64,000 bases of DNA, taken from the NCBI GenBank assembly GCA_947564305.1, contig CANOBT010000007.1, positions 6,714 to 70,713 of the forward strand, read 5' to 3'. Source of the stretch: an uncultured Lachnospiraceae bacterium (GTDB taxonomy: Bacteria; Bacillota_A; Clostridia; Lachnospirales; Lachnospiraceae). Both the position numbers and the translations under genes were made by a program. Shown here one piece after another: positions 9,130-21,000 of this stretch (within the stretch, counting starts at the first letter, position 1; each line of letters starts with the position of its first letter). The notes below the pieces were generated by a model that worked only from the letters and a program-made list of their open reading frames with translations, had not been told where the DNA came from and searched no databases.

Positions 9130-10506
9130 ATGTATAAAATTGATTTCAGCAAGCCGATCCACATCCATTTTATTGGCATCGGCGGTATCAGTATGAGCGG
9201 CCTTGCCAGGATTCTTCTGCAGAACGGCTTTACCATCTCTGGTTCAGACAGGGACAAATCTCCTCTCACACAACAGCTTGAAGAATGCGGCGCCCAGATT
9301 TTTTACGGTCAGAAAGCATCCAATATTATCGAAGGGATTGACTGTGTCGTATATACCGCCGCCATCAGCCGGGATAATGCGGAACTGATTGAAGCGGTGG
9401 CAAAAAAAATTCCTATGCTGACCCGTGCGGAACTTTTGGGGCAGCTTATGAAAAACTATGAAACTCCGATTGCCGTATCCGGCACACATGGAAAAACCAC
9501 CACAACTTCTATGATCTCCCATATCCTTTTGGAGGGGAACCTGGACCCGACCATTTCCGTAGGCGGGATTTTAAAAGCAATCGGCGGCAATATCCGCGTG
9601 GGAAATTCGGGTACATTTATCACGGAAGCCTGTGAATATACCAACAGTTTCCTGAATTTCTATCCAAAAATCGGTGTCATACTGAATATTGAAGAAGATC
9701 ATTTAGACTTTTTCAAAGATTTGGAAGATATCCGTCATTCTTTCCACCAGTTCACAGCGCTCCTGCCCTCTGACGGCACCCTGGTAATCAATGGTGAGAT
9801 TACGGATTATCCTGAAATCTATAAAGGGTTAGACTGTAATGTCATTACCTATGGCTCGTCCGCGGACTTTGATTACAGCGCGGCCAATATCCGGCATGAT
9901 GAAAAAGGACTTGTATCCTTTGACCTGGTGAAATATGGTGAGGTTACGGAACGCATTCAGCTCTCCGTTACCGGGGACCACAATGTTTCCAATGCTCTGG
10001 CATCCATTGCTACTGCGGAGCTGTTAAGTCTCTCCATGGAAACGATTAAACAGGGACTGCTTTCTTTCTCTGGAACAGACCGGCGTTTTGAATATAAGGG
10101 AACTTTAAACGGCATTACAATTATTGATGATTATGCACATCATCCCACAGAAATCCTGGCAACTTTAAAGGCCGCAAAGCATTACCCTCATAAATCGCTC
10201 TGGTGTATCTTCCAACCCCACACCTATACCCGGACCAAGGCATTCTTCCATGAATTTGCAGAGGCCTTGTCCCACACAGATCATCTGGTGCTGGCAGATA
10301 TCTTTGCTGCAAGAGAAACCGACAATCTGGGAATCTCTTCAAAAGATTTGGCAGAAGAAGTCAGAAAATTGGGAACAGACACACATTACTTCCCCTCCTT
10401 TTCAGAGATAGAGGATTTTGTAAAAGCACACTGTGCTCCTGGTGATTTGTTGATTACTATGGGAGCCGGAAACGTTGTAGATATTGGTGAGCACCTGCTA
10501 AAATAG
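9130..10506 (+). CDS. murC: UDP-N-acetylmuramate--L-alanine ligase
   Basis: It adds L-alanine to UDP-MurNAc in the cytoplasm, the first amino-acid step of peptidoglycan synthesis. The N-terminal UDP-binding motif (HFIGIGGISMSGLA, residues 12-26), the ATP loop GTHGKTTTT (118-126), the central ITEACEYTNSFL segment and the C-terminal DDYAHHPTEI motif are all present. The length of 458 residues is normal. It is a single gene with its own promoter and good ribosome-binding site. No clear terminator follows before the dnaD-domain gene, but a new -10 is visible there. Confidence 0.97.
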   Translation: MYKIDFSKPIHIHFIGIGGISMSGLARILLQNGFTISGSDRDKSPLTQQLEECGAQIFYGQKASNIIEGIDCVVYTAAISRDNAELIEAVAKKIPMLTRAELLGQLMKNYETPIAVSGTHGKTTTTSMISHILLEGNLDPTISVGGILKAIGGNIRVGNSGTFITEACEYTNSFLNFYPKIGVILNIEEDHLDFFKDLEDIRHSFHQFTALLPSDGTLVINGEITDYPEIYKGLDCNVITYGSSADFDYSAANIRHDEKGLVSFDLVKYGEVTERIQLSVTGDHNVSNALASIATAELLSLSMETIKQGLLSFSGTDRRFEYKGTLNGITIIDDYAHHPTEILATLKAAKHYPHKSLWCIFQPHTYTRTKAFFHEFAEALSHTDHLVLADIFAARETDNLGISSKDLAEEVRKLGTDTHYFPSFSEIEDFVKAHCAPGDLLITMGAGNVVDIGEHLLK

Positions 10507-10592
10507 AAGTCATCCGCAGCTTCCGCACAACGTTATCTGCAAAAACCTCGAAAATGAGAAAAAAAAACTCTTTTTCCTGCCGCCTTTAAATG

Positions 10593-10598
10593 TTATAA
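10593..10598 (+). promoter_or_regulatory. Candidate -10 of the dnaD-dnaI-prs unit
   Basis: TATAAT at 10593-10598 lies about 75 bases before the start at 10674. The matching -35 region is only T-rich, so the call rests on the -10. Confidence 0.38.
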
Positions 10599-10673
10599 TA
10601 CGTTTATTATCTTAATTTTGTGATGATAAACGCTGTCTATAAAAATGGAATATTTTTTAAGGTGGAGCAACAT

Positions 10674-11789
10674 ATGAAGAACATGAAAAAATTTAAACTG
10701 AAGAATAAACTGCACGTCAACGCAACACTTGTTTCCAATGATTTTATTGATAGATATATGACTCAGGCAAACGGAGAATTCGTAAAGGTCTATTTGTTTC
10801 TGCTCCGCCATTTGGAAGATTCAGGTTCTACACTCTCGATTTCCCGGATTGCCGACCGGCTGAACCATACGGAAAAGGATATTATAAGGGCATTTAAATA
10901 TTGGGAGTCCGTAGGAGTCCTAAGCCTTGGAGACGACGACTCCGGCCGAAGCACAGAATCTAAAGCGGAAAGTCGTCCGGCTTTGTCAGCAGCGGAACCG
11001 GCTGCTGACAAAGCCAGGGCATCGCATTTAGAACATCATGTACAAGCTTCCCGTATTCCGGAGGCTGTTTCTGTCAGTGAAGCGTCAACCCCTGGTATTG
11101 CAAAAGAGACTGCAGCCGAAGCTCCAAAAGCTGTCTCAATTAATACACCCAAGGCTCAAAAAGAACTGAAGTCCTTGTATTTTATTGCAGAACAATATCT
11201 TGGAAAGACGTTAACACGGACCGATATGGATACGATTACATATTTTTATGATACACTGGGCATGTCGGCTGATTTGATTGAATATCTGGTTGAGACTTGT
11301 GTAGAAAACGAGCATAAGAATATGAATTATATTCGAAAAGTGGCAATCTCATGGTCTGATGACGGAATCAAAACTGTGGAAGAGGCCCGTATGCGCTCTA
11401 TGAATTATAATAAAAACTGTTATACTGTTCTCAATGCATTTGGAATTAAAAACCGCGGTCCTGCTGTTTCTGAAATTGCTTATATTAAGAAATGGACGGA
11501 TGAACTTGGATTTTCACTGGACATCATTCAGGAAGCCTGCAGCCGCACGATTACTGCCACTCACCAGCCAAGCTTTGAATATGCAGATACGATTCTGCAA
11601 AAGTGGCATGCAAGCCAGGTACATCATTTAAAAGACATTGCAAGTCTGGATGCTGCATTCCAAAAAGAAAAAGAGGCCAAAAAGTCTTCGGCATCCAAAC
11701 CGAAGCCCGCAGCGAAGAATCTGAATAATTTCGAGAGACGTTCTTATGATATGGATTCTTTAGAAGCTCAATTATTGAACAGTAATTAA
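10674..11789 (+). CDS. DnaD-domain replication protein
   Basis: A 371-residue protein of the DnaD type, involved in loading the replicative helicase or remodelling DNA during initiation in Firmicutes. Residues about 1-90 form the DDBH1 winged-helix domain (FLLRHLEDSGSTLSISRIAD). Residues about 95-165 are an Ala/Ser/Glu-rich linker. Residues about 170-250 are the DDBH2 domain, with YIRKVAISWSDDGI matching the conserved YxxxIxxxW signature. A second such repeat may follow (residues about 265-320), then a basic tail. The start at 10674 has GGTGGAG seven bases upstream; an upstream in-frame start lacks a site. The linker DNA contains a perfect 15-bp inverted repeat (10979-11015). It precedes a DnaI/DnaC-type loader, the usual functional partner. 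Confidence 0.88.
   Translation: MKNMKKFKLKNKLHVNATLVSNDFIDRYMTQANGEFVKVYLFLLRHLEDSGSTLSISRIADRLNHTEKDIIRAFKYWESVGVLSLGDDDSGRSTESKAESRPALSAAEPAADKARASHLEHHVQASRIPEAVSVSEASTPGIAKETAAEAPKAVSINTPKAQKELKSLYFIAEQYLGKTLTRTDMDTITYFYDTLGMSADLIEYLVETCVENEHKNMNYIRKVAISWSDDGIKTVEEARMRSMNYNKNCYTVLNAFGIKNRGPAVSEIAYIKKWTDELGFSLDIIQEACSRTITATHQPSFEYADTILQKWHASQVHHLKDIASLDAAFQKEKEAKKSSASKPKPAAKNLNNFERRSYDMDSLEAQLLNSN
10979..11015. repeat. Perfect 15-bp palindrome inside the DnaD linker coding sequence
   Basis: GGCTTTGTCAGCAGC (10979-10993) pairs perfectly with 11001-11015 around a seven-base loop. It is translated in frame within the low-complexity linker. No T-run follows, so a terminator is unlikely. Confidence 0.8.
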
Positions 11790-11861
11790 GATTTATTATG
11801 CATATTATGTGATAAATTCTTTATAGCTGTGATTCCGGTTCATCCGGGTAAGGAGTATATC

Positions 11862-12860
11862 GTGGGATTAAAAAATTCACAATATCAGACAATCATGAGA
11901 GAATACGAGCAGAAGCAAGTCCGAGCCCGTGACACTCTTTCCAAACATTATACGGAAGTTTATACGAGACTTCCGCAGTTAAAATCCATGGATGAATCTA
12001 TCTCCATCCTCTCCGTCCAGTACGGTAAGCGCCTGCTTGGCGGAGATGATAGCGCAATCGCATCCTTAAAAAAGGAACTTGCAATCCTTCGGAAGAACAA
12101 AGAGGATTTGATGGAATCTGCCGGATTCCCCGCCGACTACCTGGAGCTTTCATATGAATGCCCAAAGTGCAAGGATACCGGTTATATTGGAAACCAGAAG
12201 TGCCGCTGCTTTAAAAGAGCAGTCAGCCGTCTTCTTTATGAGCAATCGAATTTAAAGGAGGTTTTGCAGAAAGAAAATTTTGATACCTTTTCATTTTGTT
12301 ATTATTCCGACAATTTTATTGATTCAAAATCTGACCGTTCATCCCTGGCTATCATGAAAGCGGCTTTTGCCACGTGTCAGGACTTTGTGCGTACATTCGA
12401 GCAGCAGCATAGGAATCTGTTCCTTTACGGAGATGTCGGAGTCGGCAAAACGTTTCTTTCTAATTGTATCGCAAAAGAGTTGATGGATGCAGGTTTTTCA
12501 GTCATCTACTATTCCGCACCATCCTTTTTTAACATGCTTGCAAAGAGCACCTTTCATAAAAATGATGAAGATGCACAGACTGTTTATGATTATATTTTCG
12601 ATTGCGATTTACTGATCATTGATGACCTTGGAACAGAATTTACGAATTCTTTTGTTACATCTCAACTTTTTACCTGTATCAATGAGAGACTGCTGGGCAA
12701 AAAATCTACAGTAATCTCTACCAACCTTTCTCTGGATTCTTTGGCTGACTTATATACAGAGCGGTCTTTTTCCAGAATTACCAGTAACTATATCTTACTG
12801 AGATTAATCGGTGATGATATCCGAATTAAGAAAAAACTGATGAACAAGGAGGGATTGTGA
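11862..12860 (+). CDS. DnaI/DnaC-type helicase loader, AAA+ ATPase
   Basis: A 332-residue ATPase that probably delivers the replicative helicase to DNA. Residues 1-90 are helical, followed by a zinc-binding cluster (C100, C103, C114, C116) as in Bacillus DnaI, then Walker A GDVGVGKT (190-197), Walker B LLIIDDLG (about 250-257) and an arginine-finger-like SFSRI segment. The start is taken as GTG 11862 because AAGGAG lies six bases before it; an in-frame GTG at 11829 has no site. The gene lies about 70 bases after the dnaD-domain gene and its stop overlaps the next start (TGATG). A role in helicase loading is inferred from fold, zinc cluster and neighbour. Confidence 0.9.
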   Translation: MGLKNSQYQTIMREYEQKQVRARDTLSKHYTEVYTRLPQLKSMDESISILSVQYGKRLLGGDDSAIASLKKELAILRKNKEDLMESAGFPADYLELSYECPKCKDTGYIGNQKCRCFKRAVSRLLYEQSNLKEVLQKENFDTFSFCYYSDNFIDSKSDRSSLAIMKAAFATCQDFVRTFEQQHRNLFLYGDVGVGKTFLSNCIAKELMDAGFSVIYYSAPSFFNMLAKSTFHKNDEDAQTVYDYIFDCDLLIIDDLGTEFTNSFVTSQLFTCINERLLGKKSTVISTNLSLDSLADLYTERSFSRITSNYILLRLIGDDIRIKKKLMNKEGL

Positions 12861-14050
12861 TGCTGCGTCGAAGTGAACGGAACCTGGAGAATATCCCCGT
12901 CGGAGCACTGGGATTAATTCCCATCACAGGCTGTGAAGAGCTTGGAAAGAAAGTCAATGCATACCTTGTAAAATGGCGAAAGGAAAGCGAAAACCAACAC
13001 ATTGGAGATGTGGTATTTAATGGATATGTAAAGGACAGTTATATCATTGATACCAAAGTGCCGCGTTTTGGCTCCGGGGAAGCAAAAGGCATTATCAATG
13101 AATCTGTCAGGGGAAGAGATTTATATCTTATGGTGGATGTTCTGAATTACAACGTCACCTATCCTCTTACAGGCAACACAAACCATATGTCACCGGATGA
13201 TCATTTTCAGAATCTAAAGCGTGTCATTGCGGCAATCGGAGGAAAAGGCAGACGAATCAATGTTATCATGCCTTTCTTGTATGAGAGCCGCCAACACAAG
13301 CGCAACGGCCGAGAATCTCTGGATTGCGCCCTGGCATTGCAGGAACTGGTACGCATGGGAGTCGATAACATCATTACCTTTGATGCACACGATTCGCGCG
13401 TGCAGAATGCAATTCCTTTAAGCGGCTTTGAAACAGTATCACCAACCTATCAGTTTATCAAAAGTCTGCTCAGCACAGTCAAGGATTTACAGATTGACAG
13501 TGAACATATGATGGCGATCAGTCCCGATGAGGGCGGAACCAACCGTGCCATATATCTGGCCAATGTGCTTGGATTAGATATGGGAATGTTCTACAAACGC
13601 CGTGATTATACCCGTATCATTAATGGACGCAACCCTATCGTAGCACATGAATTCCTGGGAAGCTCTGTAGAAGGCAAGGATGTTATTATCATTGATGATA
13701 TGATTTCTTCTGGGGACAGTATTTTGGAGGTTGCTGCGGAATTAAAACGTAGAAATGCCAACAGAATTTTTGCAGCCGCTACCTTCGGATTATTTACAAA
13801 TGGTTTAGACCGGTTTGACAAGGCTTATGAGGATGGTCTGCTGAATGGAATTTTGACTACGAACCTCATTTATCAGACTCCGAATCTACTGTCAAAGCCC
13901 TATTATATTAATTGCGATATGAGCAAATATATTGCCTTAATCATTGACACCTTAAACCATGACGGTTCCATCAGTACTCTGCTGAGTCCCAATGAACGGA
14001 TACAGCATGTACTTCAAGTCTATAAAAATGGCGGCGAGATTGAAATGTAA
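12860..14050 (+). CDS. prs: Ribose-phosphate pyrophosphokinase (PRPP synthetase), long clostridial form
   Basis: It forms phosphoribosyl pyrophosphate from ribose-5-phosphate and ATP for nucleotide, His and Trp synthesis. The PRPP-binding loop VIIIDDMISSGDS (residues about 275-287) is clear, as are the flexible-loop region FLYESRQHKR and the ITFDAHD motif. At 396 residues it is about 80 longer than the classical enzyme; the surplus lies mostly at the N-terminus and in the middle, a form seen in clostridia. The ATG at 12860 overlaps the loader stop; AAGGAGGG lies upstream. Some divergence (VNFNGYVKDSY-like N-terminal region) leaves a small chance that this is a PRPP synthetase paralogue with altered regulation. 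Confidence 0.88.
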   Translation: MLRRSERNLENIPVGALGLIPITGCEELGKKVNAYLVKWRKESENQHIGDVVFNGYVKDSYIIDTKVPRFGSGEAKGIINESVRGRDLYLMVDVLNYNVTYPLTGNTNHMSPDDHFQNLKRVIAAIGGKGRRINVIMPFLYESRQHKRNGRESLDCALALQELVRMGVDNIITFDAHDSRVQNAIPLSGFETVSPTYQFIKSLLSTVKDLQIDSEHMMAISPDEGGTNRAIYLANVLGLDMGMFYKRRDYTRIINGRNPIVAHEFLGSSVEGKDVIIIDDMISSGDSILEVAAELKRRNANRIFAAATFGLFTNGLDRFDKAYEDGLLNGILTTNLIYQTPNLLSKPYYINCDMSKYIALIIDTLNHDGSISTLLSPNERIQHVLQVYKNGGEIEM

Positions 14051-14126
14051 CGGTTTTAGTACAGTTGATACAAAGACACAGCTGTTTATATGATAATGCG
14101 GACTGACCGAAGATTTTAGAATACAC

Positions 14127-14162
14127 AGACGGCAGGTGATATGCTAAATTCACCTGCCGTCT
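14127..14162 (+). terminator. Terminator after prs
   Basis: A perfect 13-bp stem (AGACGGCAGGTGA with 14150-14162, ten-base loop) is followed by TCTTGTTTTT on the plus strand. On the minus strand it lies downstream of rpoC but without a T-run. Confidence 0.85.
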
Positions 14163-14189
14163 TCTTGTTTTTCGCTTATAAAACTATTC

Positions 14190-17100
14190 TTATAGTTGAT
14201 CTACACTCTCTACAATACCGCCTGACAGTTCTTCGACTTCAGAATGCTCTTCTACCATAATTTCCGCCGCTGTTTCTTCCGTTCTAACAGCAGATTCCTC
14301 TATCTCTGCCTGGGCAACATTTTCTGGCTCTTCCATATTTTCTGTCTGAACATCAGATATTTCCTGAACAGGATTTAACGTTTCCTCAGCTGATTCATCC
14401 TCTGAGAATTCATCCTCAAAGTCAATCTCATCCTCAGGTTTTACCTCGGTATTCAACCGTACATCCCGGTATTTTCTCATACCAGTACCCGCCGGAATAT
14501 GCTTTCCGATAATAACATTTTCCTTCAAACCAATCAGATGGTCTACCTTACCCTTGATTGCCGCCTCCGTCAGAACTTTCGTAGTCTCCTGGAAAGAAGC
14601 CGCGGACAAGAAGGAATCTGTTGCCAGAGATGCTTTCGTAATACCAAGCATGATCTGCTCTCCCGTTGCCGGCTCTTTTCCTTCCGCCTCAAGCTGCTCA
14701 TTCACTTCATTGAAGTCCAGCACATCTGCCATACTGCCTGGCAGGAACTCAGAATCTCCTCTTTCCTCTATGCGGATTTTCTTCAGCATCTGACGTACAA
14801 TGACCTCAATATGCTTATCGTTAATATCCACACCTTGCAGACGATATACTCGCTGTACCTCGCGCAGCAGATAATCCTGTGCCGCACGCAGTCCTTTAAT
14901 TTTCAGGATGTCATGCGGGTTTACACTACCCTCTGTCAGCTCATCACCGGCCTCCAAGACCTGCCCGTCCTGTACCTTGATACGTGAGCCGTAAGGAATC
15001 AGGTATGCCTTGGATTCTCCGGTCTGGTCATTGCTTACAATGACTTCACGTTTCTTTTTCGTATCGCTCAGTGTAGCCACTCCTGCGAATTCTGTAATAA
15101 TCGCAAGTCCTTTTGGCTTTCTTGCCTCAAACAACTCCTCTACACGGGGAAGACCCTGTGTAATATCATCACCGGCCACACCACCGGTATGGAAAGTACG
15201 CATAGTAAGCTGTGTTCCTGGTTCACCGATAGACTGTGCAGCAATAATTCCGACAGCCTCACCTACCTGAACAGCTTCTCCCGTCGCCATATTCGCGCCA
15301 TAGCATTTGGAGCAGACGCCGTTTTTACACTTACAGGTAAGAATGGTACGTATCTTTACCTGCTCAAGTTCATTTCCATTTTCATCGACACCCTTTTTCA
15401 TGACACGTTCCGCACGTCTGGGTGTGATCATATGGTTTGCTTTCACAAGCACATTTCCGTCTTTATCCTTGATATCTTCACAGGCAAAACGTCCTGTAAT
15501 ACGTTCCTGAAGACTCTCGATCTCTTCATTTCCATCCATGAACGCTTTCACATACATTCCTGGGATATTATCCACTTCCGGGTCCACGCAGTCACTGTCA
15601 TGAATGATCAATTCTTGTGAAACGTCTACCAGACGTCTTGTCAAATAACCGGAATCGGCGGTACGAAGCGCTGTATCGGACAGACCTTTACGTGCTCCAT
15701 GGGCAGACATGAAATACTCCAATACGTCCAGACCTTCACGGAAATTGGACTTGATTGGCAGCTCAATGGTACGTCCGGTCGTATCCGCCATCAGTCCACG
15801 CATACCTGCAAGCTGTTTAATCTGCTTATCTGAACCTCGGGCACCAGAGTCCGCCATCATATAAATATTATTGTATTTATCCAGACCACCAAGCAATGCT
15901 TCTGTCAGCTTATCGTCTGTATTTTTCCAGGTCTCAACAACCTCTTTGTAACGCTCTTCTTCTGTGATCAGACCACGTTTGTAGTTCTTCGTAATCCTGT
16001 CCACCGTATCCTGCGCGTCCTTGATCATCTGCGGTTTCTCCGGAGGAACCGTCATATCAGAAATAGATACGGTCATGGCGGCTCTCGTAGAATACTTGTA
16101 ACCGATGGACTTCACGTCATCCAATACTTCTGCGGTCTGTGTCGCACCATGGGTATTGATAACCTTCTCCAAAATCTGCTTCAACTGCTTCTTTCCAACG
16201 TGGAAATCAATCTCTAAAAGCAGTTCATTTCCTTCTACTTCGCGGTCTACAAATCCCAAATCCTGGGGGATGATTTCATTGAACAGCAGTCGTCCAAGTG
16301 TTGCATCAATCACACCCTGCTTCATCGTTCCATCAGGCATTTGTTTATTTACGCGCACTTTAATCTTAGAATGCAGTGTAATATATGCGTTCTCATAAGC
16401 CAGGATTGCCTCATTCACGCTCTTGAAGAACATCCCTTCCCCTTTTGCGCCCGGCCTTTCCTGCGTCAAATAGTAGATACCAAGCACCATATCCTGAGAC
16501 GGTACTGCCACAGGACCGCCATCGGAAGGTTTCAACAGGTTGTTCGGAGACAGCAGCAGGAAGCGGCATTCTGCCTGAGCTTCTACTGACAATGGCACAT
16601 GGACTGCCATCTGGTCCCCGTCGAAATCGGCATTGTAAGCGGTACATACCAATGGATGAAGCTTAATTGCCTTACCTTCAATCAGAATCGGCTCAAATGC
16701 CTGGATTCCAAGTCTATGCAGCGTGGGGGCGCGGTTCAGCATAACCGGATGCTCTTTGATAACTTCCTCAAGCACATCCCACACCTCTGGCTGCAGACGT
16801 TCCACCATCTTCTTCGCATTTTTTATATTATGGGCAGTACCGTTTGCCACCAGTTCCTTCATAACAAACGGCTTAAACAGCTCAATTGCCATTTCCTTTG
16901 GCAGACCGCACTGGTAAATCTTCAGTTCCGGTCCTACGACAATAACAGAACGTCCGGAATAGTCTACACGCTTTCCAAGCAGGTTCTGACGGAAACGGCC
17001 ATTTTTTCCTTTGAGCATGTCAGAAAGAGACTTTAATGCACGGTTTCCAGGACCTGTGACCGGACGGCCGCGGCGGCCATTGTCAATCAGTGCATCTACC

Positions 17101-17996
17101 GCCTCCTGAAGCATACGCTTCTCGTTACGCACGATAATATCAGGCGCTCCCAACTCCAACAATCTTCTAAGTCGGTTATTTCTGTTAATAATCCTGCGGT
17201 ACAAATCATTCAAATCAGAGGTTGCAAAACGTCCGCCATCCAACTGTACCATAGGACGTAAGTCAGGCGGGATGACCGGAATCGCTGTAAGTATCATCCA
17301 CTCCGGTTTATTTCCCGATTCCCGGAATGCTTCGATTACCTCCAGACGCTTCACGATACGCGCACGTTTCTGCCCTGATGTATTCTCCAAAGATGCCTGA
17401 AGCTCTGCATACTCCTTTTCCAAATCGATTGCCTGCAGAAGCTCCTGAATCGCCTCTGCACCCATGCCTACACGGAAAGCTTTATTACCCCACTTTTCCT
17501 TTTCTTCCTGATACTCAGACTCGGAAAGCACCTGCTTATACTGCAGATCAGTCTCGCCCTTGTCCAATACGATATAAGATGCAAAATACAGCACTCTCTC
17601 CAACGTACGCGGTGAAATATCAAGAATCAACCCCATACGGCTGGGAATTCCCTTAAAATACCAGATATGGGAAACCGGTGCAGCCAACGCAATATGTCCC
17701 ATGCGCTCACGGCGCACGGAAGATTTTGTCACTTCCACGCCGCAGCGGTCACAGATTACACCTTTATAGCGGATTTTTTTATACTTTCCGCAATGGCATT
17801 CCCAATCCTTGCTCGGTCCAAAAATTCGCTCACAGAAAAGCCCGTCTTTCTCAGGTTTCAATGTCCTGTAATTGATAGTCTCCGGCTTCGTCACCTCGCC
17901 CCTTGACCATTCCATGATTTTTTCTGGTGAAGCCAGGCCGATCTTGATTGCGTCAAATGTTAACGGTTCGTATTGTTTTTCATTGTTCATTGGCAT
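14190..17996 (-). CDS. rpoC: RNA polymerase beta' subunit
   Basis: The catalytic large subunit of RNA polymerase. Zinc-binding cysteines C67, C69, C82 and C85 are at the N-terminus; the active-site NADFDGD lies at 455-461 with its three metal-binding aspartates. The bridge/trigger region ([20 protein letters not shown]) and the second zinc cluster ([13 protein letters not shown]) follow. At 1268 residues it is longer than Bacillus RpoC because of a Glu-rich C-terminal tail of about 85 residues. The start at 17996 has AGGAGG upstream. It follows rpoB by 14 bases. Confidence 0.99.
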   Translation of the reverse strand: MPMNNEKQYEPLTFDAIKIGLASPEKIMEWSRGEVTKPETINYRTLKPEKDGLFCERIFGPSKDWECHCGKYKKIRYKGVICDRCGVEVTKSSVRRERMGHIALAAPVSHIWYFKGIPSRMGLILDISPRTLERVLYFASYIVLDKGETDLQYKQVLSESEYQEEKEKWGNKAFRVGMGAEAIQELLQAIDLEKEYAELQASLENTSGQKRARIVKRLEVIEAFRESGNKPEWMILTAIPVIPPDLRPMVQLDGGRFATSDLNDLYRRIINRNNRLRRLLELGAPDIIVRNEKRMLQEAVDALIDNGRRGRPVTGPGNRALKSLSDMLKGKNGRFRQNLLGKRVDYSGRSVIVVGPELKIYQCGLPKEMAIELFKPFVMKELVANGTAHNIKNAKKMVERLQPEVWDVLEEVIKEHPVMLNRAPTLHRLGIQAFEPILIEGKAIKLHPLVCTAYNADFDGDQMAVHVPLSVEAQAECRFLLLSPNNLLKPSDGGPVAVPSQDMVLGIYYLTQERPGAKGEGMFFKSVNEAILAYENAYITLHSKIKVRVNKQMPDGTMKQGVIDATLGRLLFNEIIPQDLGFVDREVEGNELLLEIDFHVGKKQLKQILEKVINTHGATQTAEVLDDVKSIGYKYSTRAAMTVSISDMTVPPEKPQMIKDAQDTVDRITKNYKRGLITEEERYKEVVETWKNTDDKLTEALLGGLDKYNNIYMMADSGARGSDKQIKQLAGMRGLMADTTGRTIELPIKSNFREGLDVLEYFMSAHGARKGLSDTALRTADSGYLTRRLVDVSQELIIHDSDCVDPEVDNIPGMYVKAFMDGNEEIESLQERITGRFACEDIKDKDGNVLVKANHMITPRRAERVMKKGVDENGNELEQVKIRTILTCKCKNGVCSKCYGANMATGEAVQVGEAVGIIAAQSIGEPGTQLTMRTFHTGGVAGDDITQGLPRVEELFEARKPKGLAIITEFAGVATLSDTKKKREVIVSNDQTGESKAYLIPYGSRIKVQDGQVLEAGDELTEGSVNPHDILKIKGLRAAQDYLLREVQRVYRLQGVDINDKHIEVIVRQMLKKIRIEERGDSEFLPGSMADVLDFNEVNEQLEAEGKEPATGEQIMLGITKASLATDSFLSAASFQETTKVLTEAAIKGKVDHLIGLKENVIIGKHIPAGTGMRKYRDVRLNTEVKPEDEIDFEDEFSEDESAEETLNPVQEISDVQTENMEEPENVAQAEIEESAVRTEETAAEIMVEEHSEVEELSGGIVESVDQL

Positions 17997-18010
17997 ATAG
18001 TCGGCTCCTC

Positions 18011-21000
18011 CTATTCCATGTCATCTTCAAAATACTCGTCAAACTCGATCTCCTCATCATCGTCCTCAAATTCGCTCTCATCCGGCTCAACATCTTCCAG
18101 CTCTCCATCCACGAATTCCTGTTCCGTATAACCATGATCCCCATAAGATTCGTCGTCGCCGTATCTTCTGTCACCTTCAATGATAGAATTCAGATTGGTT
18201 TCTCCATAATCTACCGTTTCCATAATCTCAACTTCCACATTGTCATCGCGCAGCACGCGTACATCCAATGCGAGAGACTGCAGTTCCTTTAAAAGTACCT
18301 TGAAAGATTCCGGAATGCCTGGTTCCGGGATATTCTCACCCTTAATAATTGCTTCATATGTCTTCACACGTCCCACCACATCATCTGACTTCACAGTCAG
18401 AATTTCCTGCAGTGTGTAGGAAGCGCCATACGCCTCCAAAGCCCAAACCTCCATCTCTCCAAACCGCTGACCGCCGAACTGGGCTTTTCCACCCAAAGGC
18501 TGCTGCGTAACCAGAGAATATGGGCCGGTAGAACGGGCATGAATTTTATCGTCAACCAAATGATGCAGTTTCAGGTAATGCATGTGTCCTATCGTTACCG
18601 GACTATCGAAGAACTCTCCGGTACGTCCGTCACGTAAGCGCACCTTTCCATCGCGTGAAATCGGCACTCCCTTCCAGAGATTCCGGTATTCCCGGTTGTC
18701 ATACAGATATTTCATAACCTCCGGGAGAAGCTCTTCCCCATGCTTTTTCTCAAATTCTTCCCACTCTAAGTTTACATAATCATTTGCCAAATCCAGTGTA
18801 TCCATAATGTCCACCTCGTTGGCTCCATCAAATACCGGCGTGGAAATATTGAATCCCAACGCTTTTGCAGCCAGACTCAGATGAATCTCCAACACCTGTC
18901 CGATATTCATACGGGACGGCACACCCAGAGGATTCAGCACGATATCCAACGGACGTCCATTTGGCAGATAAGGCATATCCTCCACAGGAAGCACACGGGA
19001 AACCACACCCTTGTTTCCATGACGTCCCGCCATCTTATCTCCTACGGATATTTTCCTCTTCTGTGCGATATAGATACGAACCGACTGATTGACACCTGGA
19101 GACAGTTCATCACCATTGTCCCTGGTAAATACTTTCGCATCCACCACGATTCCATATTCACCATGAGGTACTTTCAACGATGTATCCCGGACTTCACGTG
19201 CTTTTTCTCCGAAAATGGCACGCAGCAGACGTTCCTCCGCGGTCAGCTCTGTCTCACCTTTCGGCGTTACTTTTCCAACCAGAATATCTCCGGCACGTAC
19301 CTCCGCACCAATACGGATAATCCCCCGCTCATCCAAATCCTTAAGCGCTTCATCTCCAACACCTGGAATATCTCTTGTAATCTCCTCCGGTCCCAGCTTC
19401 GTATCTCTTGCCTCTGCCTCATATTCTTCAATATGAACAGAAGTATAGACATCGTCCTGTACCAGACGTTCGCTGAGCAGGACAGCATCCTCGTAATTGT
19501 ATCCTTCCCATGTCATGAATCCGATCAACGGATTCTTGCCAAGGGCCATCTCTCCGTTGGAAGTAGACGGACCGTCTGCAATCACCTGACCCTCTTCCAC
19601 TCTTTCTCCCTTATTGACAATCGGCCTCTGATTATAGCAGTTGCTCTGATTGCTTCGCTGGAACTTCATCAGCTTGTAAGTTTTTTTACTTCCATCATCC
19701 GATCTGACCGTAATGTCTGTAGATGTCGAACGCTCTACCACACCGGCTTTTTCCGCGACCACACAGACACCAGAGTCCACTGCGGACTTCACTTCCATAC
19801 CTGTTCCTACAACCGGAGCTTCCGTGGTCAAAAGCGGAACTGCCTGACGCTGCATGTTGGACCCCATCAGAGCACGGTTGGCATCGTCATTTTCCAGGAA
19901 AGGAATCAATGCCGTAGCGACAGAGAACACCATCTTAGGAGATACATCCATGAAGTCAAACTTACTTCTCTCGTACTCCTGTGTCTCTTCCCGGTAACGG
20001 CCGGATACATTCTTACGTACAAAATGCCCTTCAGCATCCAACGCTTCATTGGCCTGTGCCACATGATAATTATCTTCTTCGTCAGCAGTCATATAAACCA
20101 CTTCATCTGTGACCACCGGATTATCCGGATTCGTCTTATCAATCACACGGTAGGGTGCCTCCACAAATCCATACTGGTTAATCCTTGCATAACACGCCAA
20201 AGAGTTGATCAGACCGATATTCGGACCTTCAGGCGTCTCAATGGGGCACATACGTCCATAATGAGAATAATGCACGTCTCGGACCTCAAATCCGGCACGC
20301 TCACGTGACAAACCACCTGGTCCCAATGCGGAAAGACGTCTCTTATGAGTCAGCTCGCCGAGCGGATTATTCTGATCCATGAACTGGGACAGCTGTGAGG
20401 AACCGAAGAATTCCTTCACGGCCGCTGTTACTGGTTTTATATTAATCAAGGACTGAGGCGAAATTCCTTCCTGGTCCTGTGTTGTCATACGCTCACGAAC
20501 CACTCTCTCCAACCTGGACAGACCAATTCGATACTGATTCTGAAGCAGCTCTCCAACCGCACGGATACGGCGGTTACCCAAATGGTCAATATCATCATCA
20601 TTGCCCATGCCATATTCCAAATGCATATTATAGTTAATAGAAGCAAGAATATCTTCCTTCGTAATATGTTTCGGAATCAAATCGTGAATATCACGCTTTA
20701 TCAACGCTTTCAGTTCTTCAATATCTCCGGCACTCTCCTCAAGCAGCCCTTCCAGAACCGGATAATATACCTGCTCAGTCACTCCTACTTCTGCCGGCTC
20801 AATATCCACAACAGCCTGCAGGTCTACCATCATATTAGAGAGAATCTTGATGTTACGGGAACTATCCTCACCCTTCACCCACAAATATGGGACGGCAGAA
20901 TTCTGAATCGTATCGGCAAGCTCCCTTGTGATGACAGCTCCTGCCTCTGCAATCACTTCTCCGGTAACTGTGCTGACAACCTCCTCTGCCAGAGTCTGTC

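Noticed and set aside
10507..10592. Possible terminator after murC
   Set aside because: Only an A-rich tract and a short CTC/GAG match are seen; no convincing stem with a T-run.
18881..20308. A 475-codon plus-strand frame antisense to rpoB
   Set aside because: It overlaps a universally conserved gene, is rich in His/Arg/Thr without any motif, and is explained by codon bias of the opposite strand.
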